NCBI GenBank assembly: GCA_002490775.1
Contig: DKUR01000089.1
Span: forward strand, 1-21,554
Reading direction: 5' to 3'
Length of the DNA stretch: 21,554 nt
DNA from: Lachnospiraceae bacterium UBA7199
Lineage (GTDB): Bacteria; Bacillota; Clostridia; Lachnospirales; Lachnospiraceae
Position numbers and translations under genes: made by a program
Shown: in pieces, positions 1-8,200 of the stretch
Position numbering within the stretch: the first letter of the stretch is position 1
How the letters are laid out: each line of letters opens with the position of its first letter
The notes under the pieces: generated by a model
What the model was told of the DNA's origin: nothing
Seen by the model: the letters and a program-made list of their open reading frames with translations, nothing else
Database searches by the model: none

Positions 1-41
1 GACATTATCACAAGTTAATAACATCGACTGAAATCGTCCGA

Positions 42-70
42 TTGACAACAATATGCCAAAGTGCTAAATT
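42..70 (+). promoter_or_regulatory. sigma-A-type promoter of the GH13 lipoprotein gene
   Basis: A perfect -35 TTGACA lies at 42-47. After a 17-bp spacer comes TAAATT at 65-70 (4 of 6 to TATAAT), preceded by TGC at 62-64, which makes an extended -10. A short inverted repeat, AATCG-TC-CGATT at 32-43, abuts the -35 and could be an operator half of the kind sugar regulators use; this last point is inference. Confidence 0.55.
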
Positions 71-107
71 CAATGATAGAAAATTGCTTTCGGGAAAGGA
101 GATTGTT

Positions 108-1829
108 ATGGCAGGACATAAAAGAAGGAGCATAAGAATTCTGGCATTGCTGATGGCAGTCAGTCTGTTTTTTGCAGGATGCCGGAATGAGAAAGAAGTG
201 TCGGAAGAAGCATCTGTTGATATGCAGAAAGAAGTGCCGGAAGAAGATTCTTTGGATGAACAGGGAGTGGATGAAATCCTGCAAGGGTGGTCAGAATGTG
301 ATCTTGCGCCTGTACAGGTTTCAATGGAGGAAAACTTCCGTACCTACTATGAAGTATTTGTATACTCCTTTTATGACGGAAATGGAGATGGGATAGGTGA
401 TCTTCAAGGGCTTATAAAAATGCTTGATTATATCAATGATGGAGATCCTGAAACCAACTCAGATCTTGGATGCAATGGAATCTGGCTGATGCCGGTCATG
501 CCTTCACCTACTTATCATAAATATGATGTGACAGATTATTATGCAATTGATCCTGAGTATGGGACAATGGAGGATTTTGAGGCGCTGATAGCAGAATGCA
601 ATAAGCGCGGAATCAAGGTGATTCTTGATTTGGTGATCAATCATAGTTCTTCTGAGCATCCTTGGTTTAAGGAAGCCTGCAGTTACCTTGTGGAACTTGG
701 AGATGGGGAACCTTCTTTAGAAGAGTGTCCTTACGTAGATTTTTATAATTTTAGCAAGGAGCAGTTGGATGGATACAGTCAGGTGCCGGGAAGCGACGTA
801 TGGTATTATGAGGCCAGATTTTATTATGGAATGCCGGATTTCAATCTTTACAATGAACAGCTTCGGGAGAAAATTGCAGATATTGTTGATTTCTGGCTTG
901 CCAAAGGTGTAGGCGGCTTCCGGCTGGATGCGGTGAAAGAATATGTTTCAGGTGATCATCCGGCAAGTACGGAAATACTTACCTGGTTTACCGGGATGGT
1001 AAAAGAAAAGAAAAAAGATGCCTATCTGGTGGCGGAAGCATGGACAGACATTTCCACTTATGCAGGGTACTATGACAGTGGAATCGACAGCATGTTTAAT
1101 TTTGGTTTTGCAGACAGCGAAGGAATTATTGCAAACGTGGTAAAGGGAAACAAGGCTGCCAGCGAATACAGCAAATCGCTGCAGGACATAGAAGAATTGT
1201 TCAGCACGCATAACCCTGAATATATTGATGCTCCCTTTTACACGAACCATGACATGGGAAGAAGTGCAGGATATTATGCAGGAGAATACTCTCCGGCGCA
1301 GACAAAAATGGCGGGCGCTCTTAATCTGCTCATGACGGGAAGCGCCTTTGTATATTATGGCGAGGAATTAGGGATGAAAGGCTCTGGAAAGGATGAAAAC
1401 AAAAGGGCGCCCATGTATTTTTATGATGATGCGGGAGCGGAGGGAATGTGCACAGGGCCTGCAGATATGGGAACTGTCACCATGAAATACGGAAGTCTCG
1501 ACCAGCAGGTAAACGATCCATATTCTATTTATTATTATTATAAAGAGGCGATTCGGCTAAGAAATGCATTTCCTGAAATTGTAAAAGGAAGCGTGAAAAA
1601 CCTGGAAAGCTATTCAGATGAAACACTGGCAGCATTTTCAAAGACGTATGAAGATGAAAAGCTTTATGTTTTTTGCAATATCTCGCCTGAGGAAAGAAGT
1701 CTTGATCTTTCTGATCTGCCAGTGGACGCATTGCAGATGCAGTGTGGTTTGTATGTGGATGAAAATCGTGCATCCTTAGAAAATGATACCCTTTCTATTC
1801 CAGGGTATGGAATTGTGATTTTAAAATAA
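108..1829 (+). CDS. GH13 alpha-amylase-family glycoside hydrolase, lipoprotein
   Basis: Predicted cell-surface enzyme that hydrolyses alpha-glucosidic bonds in starch-type glucans or oligosaccharides. The start is the ATG at 108, preceded by AAAGGAG; an in-frame ATG at 42 sits inside the promoter. The 573-aa product has a signal peptide ending in a lipobox (FFAGC, Cys25), then an acidic linker to about residue 65, then the GH13 barrel beginning near the SFYDGNGDGIGDLQG motif. The conserved regions are all present: DLVINH (D174, N178, H179), GFRLDA (nucleophile D274), VAEAW (acid/base E310) and TNHD (D382). Region V reads MPDFN, close to the MPDLN of the intermediate oligo-1,6-glucosidase/neopullulanase group (GH13_36) and unlike QPDLN. 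A C-terminal beta domain follows. No transporter or regulator gene adjoins it. Family and catalytic class are firm; exact substrate is not. Confidence 0.93.
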   Translation: MAGHKRRSIRILALLMAVSLFFAGCRNEKEVSEEASVDMQKEVPEEDSLDEQGVDEILQGWSECDLAPVQVSMEENFRTYYEVFVYSFYDGNGDGIGDLQGLIKMLDYINDGDPETNSDLGCNGIWLMPVMPSPTYHKYDVTDYYAIDPEYGTMEDFEALIAECNKRGIKVILDLVINHSSSEHPWFKEACSYLVELGDGEPSLEECPYVDFYNFSKEQLDGYSQVPGSDVWYYEARFYYGMPDFNLYNEQLREKIADIVDFWLAKGVGGFRLDAVKEYVSGDHPASTEILTWFTGMVKEKKKDAYLVAEAWTDISTYAGYYDSGIDSMFNFGFADSEGIIANVVKGNKAASEYSKSLQDIEELFSTHNPEYIDAPFYTNHDMGRSAGYYAGEYSPAQTKMAGALNLLMTGSAFVYYGEELGMKGSGKDENKRAPMYFYDDAGAEGMCTGPADMGTVTMKYGSLDQQVNDPYSIYYYYKEAIRLRNAFPEIVKGSVKNLESYSDETLAAFSKTYEDEKLYVFCNISPEERSLDLSDLPVDALQMQCGLYVDENRASLENDTLSIPGYGIVILK

Positions 1830-1839
1830 TGAGTACAGG

Positions 1840-1881
1840 CAAACCAAAAGCCCTGAGATTTCTCTCAAGGCTTTTGGTTTG
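1840..1881 (+). terminator. hairpin after the GH13 gene
   Basis: A 19-bp stem with one mismatch (1840-1858 with 1863-1881) and a 4-nt loop begins 11 nt after the GH13 stop codon. The 3' arm ends TTTTGGTTTG, so it is U-rich, but no clean U-tract follows. It is most likely an intrinsic terminator or 3'-end stabilising hairpin for the lipoprotein mRNA. Confidence 0.6.
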
Positions 1882-1916
1882 TGTAAAAGGGGAATTCTTT
1901 CGGAATTGCTAATTGC

Positions 1917-1940
1917 AGAACTGACTTATCCATCAGTTCT
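1917..1940 (+). other. second intergenic hairpin
   Basis: AGAACTGA at 1917-1924 and TCAGTTCT at 1933-1940 form a perfect 8-bp stem around an 8-nt loop, followed by AT-rich sequence (ATTGATATTATATTAATTTT). It may be a weak second terminator after the GH13 gene. The remainder of the 295-bp gap (1830-2124) is AT-rich; apart from the promoter at 2034 I see nothing else in it. Confidence 0.35.
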
Positions 1941-2033
1941 ATTGATATTATATTAATTTTAGAACCGAAAATCTATCAATATATTGCTTAATTGTAATAA
2001 TATGTTGCTTGTAATGGATTCTTATTTTAAGAG

Positions 2034-2061
2034 TGTACAATTTTTAATTTTATGGTAAGAT
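2034..2061 (+). promoter_or_regulatory. putative promoter of the 153-aa gene and TetR regulator
   Basis: TGTACA (2034-2039, 4 of 6 to TTGACA), a 16-bp spacer and TAAGAT (2056-2061) preceded by TGG (2053-2055) give an extended -10 promoter about 65 bp before the first start codon. Confidence 0.35.
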
Positions 2062-2124
2062 AAAAGTATATGTATATTTTCAGGTAATACAAAAGTATCG
2101 GGGAATGGAAGGAATGAGTTTTTT

Positions 2125-2586
2125 ATGGAAAATGAAAATGTCTACAGACAGGAAATGGTAAATAAATATAAGGATGCAATGGGGGATATGTTTCGCTATA
2201 TTTCATGGCTGGAGCAAAAAGCAGGCAGTAAAATGATGCATACTTATTCAGGAGATAACTGTCCAAGCAACTCTGTTCCAATTCCGGTGTATGACAGTAC
2301 ACTTTTGGGGTTTGTTAAGGATATGCAGAGAACAGGTTTGATGGACCGTAATTATATGTATGTGTTTTCCCGTAAGAATATTACCAGCGAAAAGGATGAG
2401 ATCAGGGTAATTGATGAAACGGAATTTAAGGAAATCGAAGTAATTTTTGGGATTATGGCTAAATATGTGCTGGGAGGAATGACGAAAGGAATGTTGTGGC
2501 CCAGAGCAGTGGAAAACGGAGTATTTCTGCATGGATTAAAGCGTATCAAGGAGCTGCTTGATATTTGGGATAAACCTCTGGCATAG
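2125..2586 (+). CDS. hypothetical protein, 153 aa (possibly DUF6508-like)
   Basis: I do not firmly recognise this protein. It is soluble, with no signal peptide or membrane segment. The C-terminal third carries a pattern that looks conserved (YVLGGMTKGMLWPRAVENG, then FLHGLKRIKELL). This reminds me of DUF6508-type proteins, but that is recollection, not a search result. The ATG is preceded by GGAAGGA at 11-12 nt. The stop is 9 nt before the TetR gene, so the two are probably one transcript and this protein may be a target or partner of that regulator. Coding sequence is supported by length, ribosome binding site, tight spacing and base use like its neighbours. Confidence 0.7.
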   Translation: MENENVYRQEMVNKYKDAMGDMFRYISWLEQKAGSKMMHTYSGDNCPSNSVPIPVYDSTLLGFVKDMQRTGLMDRNYMYVFSRKNITSEKDEIRVIDETEFKEIEVIFGIMAKYVLGGMTKGMLWPRAVENGVFLHGLKRIKELLDIWDKPLA

Positions 2587-2595
2587 GAGACGAAT

Positions 2596-3180
2596 ATGGG
2601 CGATAAATCAACACAAAAGAAAAAGTTTATTGTAGAAACAGCGAGGCAGGTATTTAAGGAAAAAGGGTTTAAGGAAGTTACCATGAAAGATGTTGTGGAA
2701 GCATGTGATATCAGCCGGGGAGGACTGTACCTTTATTTTCAAAATACCAGAGAGATTTTTGAGGAGGTGCTTAAGCTGGAACAGGAGGATGCAGATGATG
2801 TGTTTGAAGCAGGCATTTCAAAGGAGGCAACTCCTTCCGAGGTTCTGGCTTTGTTTTTAAAGGAGCAGAAAAAAGAACTGCTTAACAGAAAGCATTCCTT
2901 AAACAAGGCTGTTTATGAGTACTTTTTTGAAAATCATGTGCCTTCTAAGGATAATCTTTTAAAACGTCAGTTTGATGCTGCGGTTTATATTATAGAAAAA
3001 CTGATAGAAGCAGGCGTGGAGAGCGGGGAGTTTTATTGTGAGGATTCCAGAGGTGCAGCAAGAAATATCATGTATGTACTTGAAGGGCTTAAGATTGCTT
3101 CTGAAACAAGAGGAATCAGTGAAACAGTTATAGACCGTGAGATCATGTATGTGATGCAGGGATTGATCGCAGAGGAATGA
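2596..3180 (+). CDS. TetR/AcrR-family transcriptional regulator
   Basis: DNA-binding repressor-type protein of 194 aa, the usual TetR length. Residues about 10-56 form the TetR N-terminal domain: helix 1 (FIVETARQVFKEKG), then the helix-turn-helix (TMKDVVEACDISRGGLYLYFQN, residues 29-50, split here only for description) with the typical GGLYLYF recognition-helix end. The rest is a helical ligand-binding and dimerisation domain of unknown ligand. The ATG follows AGGAG (in GCATAGGAGACGAAT) at normal spacing. It is the second gene of a pair with the 153-aa protein and lies 59 bp before the aspartoacylase-like pair, so it may regulate itself, that pair, or both. I could not pick out a convincing palindromic operator. 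Confidence 0.92.
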   Translation: MGDKSTQKKKFIVETARQVFKEKGFKEVTMKDVVEACDISRGGLYLYFQNTREIFEEVLKLEQEDADDVFEAGISKEATPSEVLALFLKEQKKELLNRKHSLNKAVYEYFFENHVPSKDNLLKRQFDAAVYIIEKLIEAGVESGEFYCEDSRGAARNIMYVLEGLKIASETRGISETVIDREIMYVMQGLIAEE

Positions 3181-3191
3181 AAACTTATAAA
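3163..3191 (+). promoter_or_regulatory. putative promoter of the aspartoacylase-like pair
   Basis: TTGATC (3163-3168), a 17-bp spacer and TATAAA (3186-3191, 5 of 6) match the sigma-A pattern. The -35 lies within the last codons of the TetR gene. The short leader contains CTGCA-GGA-TGCAG, a 5-bp inverted repeat, just before the ribosome binding site. Confidence 0.45.
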
Positions 3192-3239
3192 AGTAGTTCT
3201 AAGGCCTGATATGGTCTGCAGGATGCAGGGGTAAAAGTT

Positions 3240-4175
3240 ATGATAGAAGAGGTTTTTTCAATAGAGCTTCCGGTGGGGGAGAGGCTTGTCATCAAGAAGA
3301 ACAGAATGATGGGAAAACAGCCAGGCGGTAAACGACTGACAATCGTTACCGGCATTCACGGAAATGAATTTGAAGGGCAGTTTGTATGTTATGAGGTGAT
3401 ACGCCGGATCATGAAGGATAAGGATAAACTGACGGGAACGGTAGATGTTTATCCTGCACTAAATCCTCTTGGCCTGGATGTTGCTGCAAGAACGATCCCC
3501 AAGCTGAATATGGATTTGAATGGAATATTTCCGGGGAAGGAAAGCGGAACTACTATGGAGCGGGTGGCTGCGGCGATTGTTCGGGATATTTCCGGTGCAG
3601 ATATGTGTCTGGATGTACATGCCAGTGACAGTTTTGTCAAGGAAATTCCTCAAGTCCGCGTAAATGAAAAATTTGCGGAAAAACTTCTTCCTTTTGCAAG
3701 GCTTTTAAATACGGATATGGTTTGGATGAACGCATCTGCAACGGTTCATGAGTCCACACTTGCCTATTCGATGAATATGCTGGGCGTGCCGACTATGGTG
3801 GTGGAGATGGGAGTAGGAACGAGAATACATAGAGGCTTTGGAACACAGGTGGTAGAGGGCATTTTTCATTTAATGAGAGAGATTGGCATGTGGGAAGGGG
3901 CAGTTGGTGAGATTCAATACCCTGCAATTTCCACAGACGGGGAGGTTGAATTTATACGTGCCGATGTGACCGGCGTATTTCTTCCGGCGATTGCACACAA
4001 TCATTATGTGCGAAAGGGAGATAAATTAGGAGAGATTATAAGTCCGCTGGAAGGACATGTCCTGGCGGAGATCAGAGCCGAAAAAAGCGGATTAGTATTT
4101 ACCTTAAGAGAGTATCCTTTTGTGCAGGAAGGCTCTTTACTGGCAAGAATACTTACAGGCATTGGGGAGGAATGA
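3240..4175 (+). CDS. succinylglutamate desuccinylase/aspartoacylase-family zinc hydrolase
   Basis: Cytoplasmic zinc-dependent amidohydrolase or carboxypeptidase-like enzyme of the AstE/AspA (M14-like) family, 311 aa, expected to cleave an N-acyl amino acid or similar amide; the substrate is unknown. Metal ligands are visible: GIHGNE (H40, E43) and LDVHAS (H127). The general base is E189 in VVEMG. A beta-rich C-terminal domain follows, as in the family. One oddity is that the substrate-carboxylate motif usually reading D-x-N-R-x-F-P-G is DLNGIFPG here (G95 for Arg), which suggests a different substrate or help from a partner. GCAGGGG precedes the ATG at a workable distance. The stop codon overlaps an in-frame ATG of the next gene, its degenerate paralogue. 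Confidence 0.87.
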   Translation: MIEEVFSIELPVGERLVIKKNRMMGKQPGGKRLTIVTGIHGNEFEGQFVCYEVIRRIMKDKDKLTGTVDVYPALNPLGLDVAARTIPKLNMDLNGIFPGKESGTTMERVAAAIVRDISGADMCLDVHASDSFVKEIPQVRVNEKFAEKLLPFARLLNTDMVWMNASATVHESTLAYSMNMLGVPTMVVEMGVGTRIHRGFGTQVVEGIFHLMREIGMWEGAVGEIQYPAISTDGEVEFIRADVTGVFLPAIAHNHYVRKGDKLGEIISPLEGHVLAEIRAEKSGLVFTLREYPFVQEGSLLARILTGIGEE

Positions 4176-4177
4176 TC

Positions 4178-5119
4178 ATGTATAAAGAAGAAGTCTGCAG
4201 AGTTCACTCTTCTTACCGGGAGGACATGGTGGTACAGGGGTATTGTTTTGGAAAAAGAGAGGCTGATCCGGCAGCGTGTATCTTAGGTTCTGTGCGGGGA
4301 AATGAAATTCAGCAGATGTACATATGTTCTCAATTAGTCAGAGCACTGAAAGAACTGGAAGCAAATGGCTGCATAAATGCAAATAAAAAGATTCTGGTAA
4401 TACCTGCTGTGAACAGCATGGGAATCAATGTCGGCAGGAGATTTTTTGGTGTAGAAGATGTTGACATTAACAGATGCTTTCCGGGAAGAGCAGATGGAAA
4501 TACCATAGAGCGGATTGCCTGCAATGTATTTTATAAGATTATGGAATATAGTTACGGAATACAGCTCACCAGTTTTTATATTGAAGGAGAATTTGTTCCT
4601 CATGTGCGGATGATGGAAACAGGATATCAAAATGCATCATTGGCTAATTTGTTTGGACTGCCTTATGTGATGATAAAAAAACCCACCCCTTTGGATACAA
4701 AGACTTTAAATTATAATTGGCAGAATGATATGACAGCAGCTTTTTCCGTATATACCAATAAAAACGATTCTGTTGACGAGGAAAGTGCAAAGCAGGCAGT
4801 GGCTGCAGTACTTCGCTTTTTGACCAGAATGGGAATTATAAGATATGAAAGCCACAGCGGATATATCAGTCATGTGATTTTAGAACAAGATCTTATGGAT
4901 GTATCAGTAGAATCAGGAGGTATCTTTAAAGGATTGGTTAAGCCTGGCGAGGATGTAAGGTATGGATACCCTTTGGCGGAAGTTTTTGATCCCTATGAAG
5001 GCTTTATTAAGGAAATTATAAAGGCACCCACAGACGGAATAGTATTTTTTGCACACACCCAGGCGCTGATCTCTCAAGGAGATGTGGCCTACCGTCTGAT
5101 TCACAGGCTCCATCAGTAA
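4178..5119 (+). CDS. catalytically degenerate aspartoacylase-family paralogue (probable pseudoenzyme)
   Basis: A 313-aa paralogue of the preceding gene; both share the order GNE, D-[LI]-N-x-x-FPG, E-R-[VI]-A and the P-x-V-R region. Catalytic positions are replaced: R40 for the zinc His (SVRGNE against GIHGNE), T131 for the second His, and K167 for the catalytic Glu. Only the GNE Glu (E43) survives. In contrast, the substrate-binding DINR motif (N98, R99) is intact where the active partner has Gly. The reading frame is open and full length, so this is a maintained protein, not a decayed gene. An ATG at 4172 overlaps the upstream stop but sits 1 nt from GGAGG; the ATG at 4178 has ideal 7-nt spacing and is preferred. 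It probably acts as a non-catalytic subunit or allosteric partner (inference). Confidence 0.8.
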   Translation: MYKEEVCRVHSSYREDMVVQGYCFGKREADPAACILGSVRGNEIQQMYICSQLVRALKELEANGCINANKKILVIPAVNSMGINVGRRFFGVEDVDINRCFPGRADGNTIERIACNVFYKIMEYSYGIQLTSFYIEGEFVPHVRMMETGYQNASLANLFGLPYVMIKKPTPLDTKTLNYNWQNDMTAAFSVYTNKNDSVDEESAKQAVAAVLRFLTRMGIIRYESHSGYISHVILEQDLMDVSVESGGIFKGLVKPGEDVRYGYPLAEVFDPYEGFIKEIIKAPTDGIVFFAHTQALISQGDVAYRLIHRLHQ

Positions 5120-5151
5120 AAAGCTTATGTCAGGAATAAAATCCGCTGGTC

Positions 5152-5179
5152 TTGCAAAATACAAGGAATCCAGTATAAT
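5152..5179 (+). promoter_or_regulatory. purL promoter
   Basis: TTGCAA (5152-5157), a 16-bp spacer and a perfect TATAAT (5174-5179). A second TATAAT at 5188-5193 has no good -35. The leader before purL is under 40 nt, so it leaves no room for a purine riboswitch, and none of the conserved riboswitch pieces is visible. Confidence 0.55.
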
Positions 5180-5225
5180 AAAAGTGTTATAATACAAAAT
5201 AAAACGGAGGATGATTAATCTCACC

Positions 5226-8200
5226 ATGGGAAACGTAAAACGTATCTATGTAGAAAAGAAAGCTCCTTTTGCAGTAAATGCAAGAGAATTGAAAGATGAA
5301 ATCAGCAGTTATTTGGGAATTACAGGCATTCGTGAGGTTCGCATGTTTATCCGCTATGATGTGGAAAATCTTTCGGATGAAACTTTTGAACGGGCGCTAA
5401 AGGGCGTGTTTTCAGAACCGCCTGTTGATATTTTATACAGAGAGACAATTGATATTCCTGTGGACGGTCAGGTGTTTAGCGTAGAATACCTGCCAGGACA
5501 GTTTGACCAGCGTGCAGATTCTGCCATGCAGTGTGTGAAATTTCTCAAAGAAGATGAGGAGCCGGTGATCCAGACAGCAGTCACCTATCTGATCGTTGGG
5601 GAGGTCTCTTCCGAAGAATTTGAAAGAATAAAAGCATATTGTATTAATCCGGTTGATTCCAGGGAAACAGGAATGGAAAAACCGGATACCCTGATTACAG
5701 CATATGATGATCCGGCTGATGTAATTATATTTGACGGATTTACCAGTATGGATGAAGAAAAATTACGGGAACTGTATGAAAGTCTGGAACTGGCCATGAC
5801 CTTTAAGGATTTCCTTCATATCCAAAATTATTTTGCAAAGGAAGAAGATAGAAATCCTACCATGACAGAAATACGTGTGTTGGATACCTACTGGTCAGAT
5901 CACTGCCGGCATACTACTTTTTCCACGGAACTGAAAGAGATTGAATTTAAGGATGGCTATTACAGAACGCCTATTGAGACTACATATCAAAGCTACTTAG
6001 ATACCAGAAGCGAAATCTATGCAGATAGAAATGACAAATTTGTCTGTCTGATGGATTTAGCACTGATGGCAATGCGTAAATTGAAAAAAGATGGAAAGCT
6101 GCAGGATATGGAGGAGTCAGATGAAATCAATGCCTGTTCTGTTGTAGTGCCCGTTGAAGTGGATTACGGAGACGGACCTGTCACAGAAGAGTGGCTTGTA
6201 TTTTTCAAAAATGAAACCCACAATCATCCTACGGAAATAGAACCTTTTGGTGGCGCTGCCACCTGCCTTGGAGGGGCAATCAGAGATCCTTTGTCAGGCA
6301 GGGGATATGTATATCAGGCGATGCGCATTACCGGTGCGGCTGATCCCACAGTTCCGGTTTCAGAGACCTTAAAGGGGAAATTATCCCAGAAGAAGCTGGT
6401 AAGAGGCGCGGCCAGCGGTTATTCTTCCTATGGCAATCAGATTGGACTTGCCACAGGCTATGTGAAGGAAATTTATCATCCCGATTATGTGGCAAAACGT
6501 ATGGAAATTGGCGCTGTTATGGGCGCTGCCCCAAGAAAAAATGTAATTCGGGAAAATTCTGATCCTGATGATGTGATCATTTTACTTGGCGGAAGAACGG
6601 GGCGTGACGGCTGTGGCGGAGCAACGGGTTCCTCCAAGGTACATACAGAAAGTTCAATTGAAAAATGCGGGGCAGAGGTGCAAAAAGGAAATGCGCCTAC
6701 AGAACGTAAAATACAGAGGCTTTTCCGCAGAGGGGAAGTCAGCAGGATCATTAAAAAATGTAATGACTTTGGAGCCGGCGGTGTGTCTGTGGCAATTGGA
6801 GAGCTTGCGGCAGGCCTTGTGGTGGATCTTGATAAGGTGCCTAAAAAGTATGCAGGCCTTGACGGTACCGAACTGGCAATTTCTGAATCACAGGAAAGAA
6901 TGGCAGTGGTAGTGGATCCAAAGGATGTGGATACATTTTTAGGATATGCTGCAGAAGAAAATCTCGAGGCAGTACCTGTGGCAGTAGTTACCAGCAATCC
7001 CAGACTGGTGCTGAAATGGCGCGGAAAAGAAATTGTTAATATTTCCAGAGCATTTCTTGATACCAATGGAGCACATCAGGAAACGAAAGTCAGCGTAGAT
7101 ATTCCGGAACTGGAAGAGAATTATTTAAAGAAGATTGCAGTAGAAGGTGTACAGCAGGCACTGGACGGGCAGGATATAAAGGGCGCATGGCTTACGTTGT
7201 TAAGCGATCTTAACGTATGTTCTCAAAAAGGACTTGTAGAGATGTTTGACTCTTCCATTGGTGCAGCAAGCGTGTTCATGCCTTATGGCGGAAAATATCA
7301 GCTTACAGAAACCCAGGTTATGGCGGCAAAGCTTCCTGTTTTAGAAGGAAAGACCGATGTCGTTACTATGATGAGTTATGGATTTGATCCTTATCTTTCC
7401 AAGTGGAGTCCTTATCATGGAGCTGTTTATGCAGTGACAGAATCTATGGCTAAAATTGTGGCAGGGGGCGGTGATTTTCATAAGATCCGTTTTACCTTCC
7501 AGGAATATTTTAAACGCATGACTTCTGATCCGGAAAGATGGGGACAGCCTTTTTCAGCCCTTTTAGGCGCTTATGATGCGCAGATTGGATATGGACTTCC
7601 TTCCATTGGAGGAAAGGACAGTATGTCAGGAACTTTTAATGATATTGATGTGCCGCCCACTTTAGTATCTTTTGCAGTGGATATAGGGAAGAAAAATGAG
7701 ATGATCACGCCGGAGTTAAAGGAAGCAGGAGATGAATTGATTCAATTCTGGTTTGATAAGGATGAGTATGATATTCCGGTTTATGATCATGCAATGAATA
7801 CTTACAGCTATATCACCAGGCTGATGCGGGAAGGCAAAGTAAAAGCCGCCTATGCCCTTGCTTCAAATGGACTTTTGGCAGGAATAAGCAAGATGGCTTT
7901 CGGAAATCAACTTGGTGTCAGTTTTTGTGAAGAATTAAAGGCAGTTGATTTATTTGAAAACTGTCTGGGAGACATTGTGCTTGAAATGAACAGTGCAGAT
8001 GCGAAGGCTCTTTTTGAGGAGAAGGAAAACGGTGGTGAAGCGGAAAGACTGAACTTCCGAAAAGTGGCAGATGTAAATGATAATGGTGTATTTACTTATC
8101 AAAATGTAACTGTAACTATGGAAGAAGCCTTAAATGCATGGAAGATTAAGCTTGAAAAGGTATTCCCCTCTAAGGCGGAAAAAGGCACTGATCCGGTAGA

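Noticed and set aside
4172..5119. Second aspartoacylase-like gene as a decayed pseudogene
   Set aside because: Full-length open frame, good ribosome binding site, many conserved non-catalytic positions retained; better read as a maintained pseudoenzyme.
5120..5225. Purine riboswitch ahead of purL
   Set aside because: The promoter lies so close that under 40 nt of leader remains, and no conserved purine-aptamer segments are visible.
6485..7066. 193-aa open frame on the minus strand inside purL
   Set aside because: It lies fully antisense to a conserved enzyme, has no ribosome binding site and a Ser/Thr/Pro-rich composition typical of the complement of a real gene.
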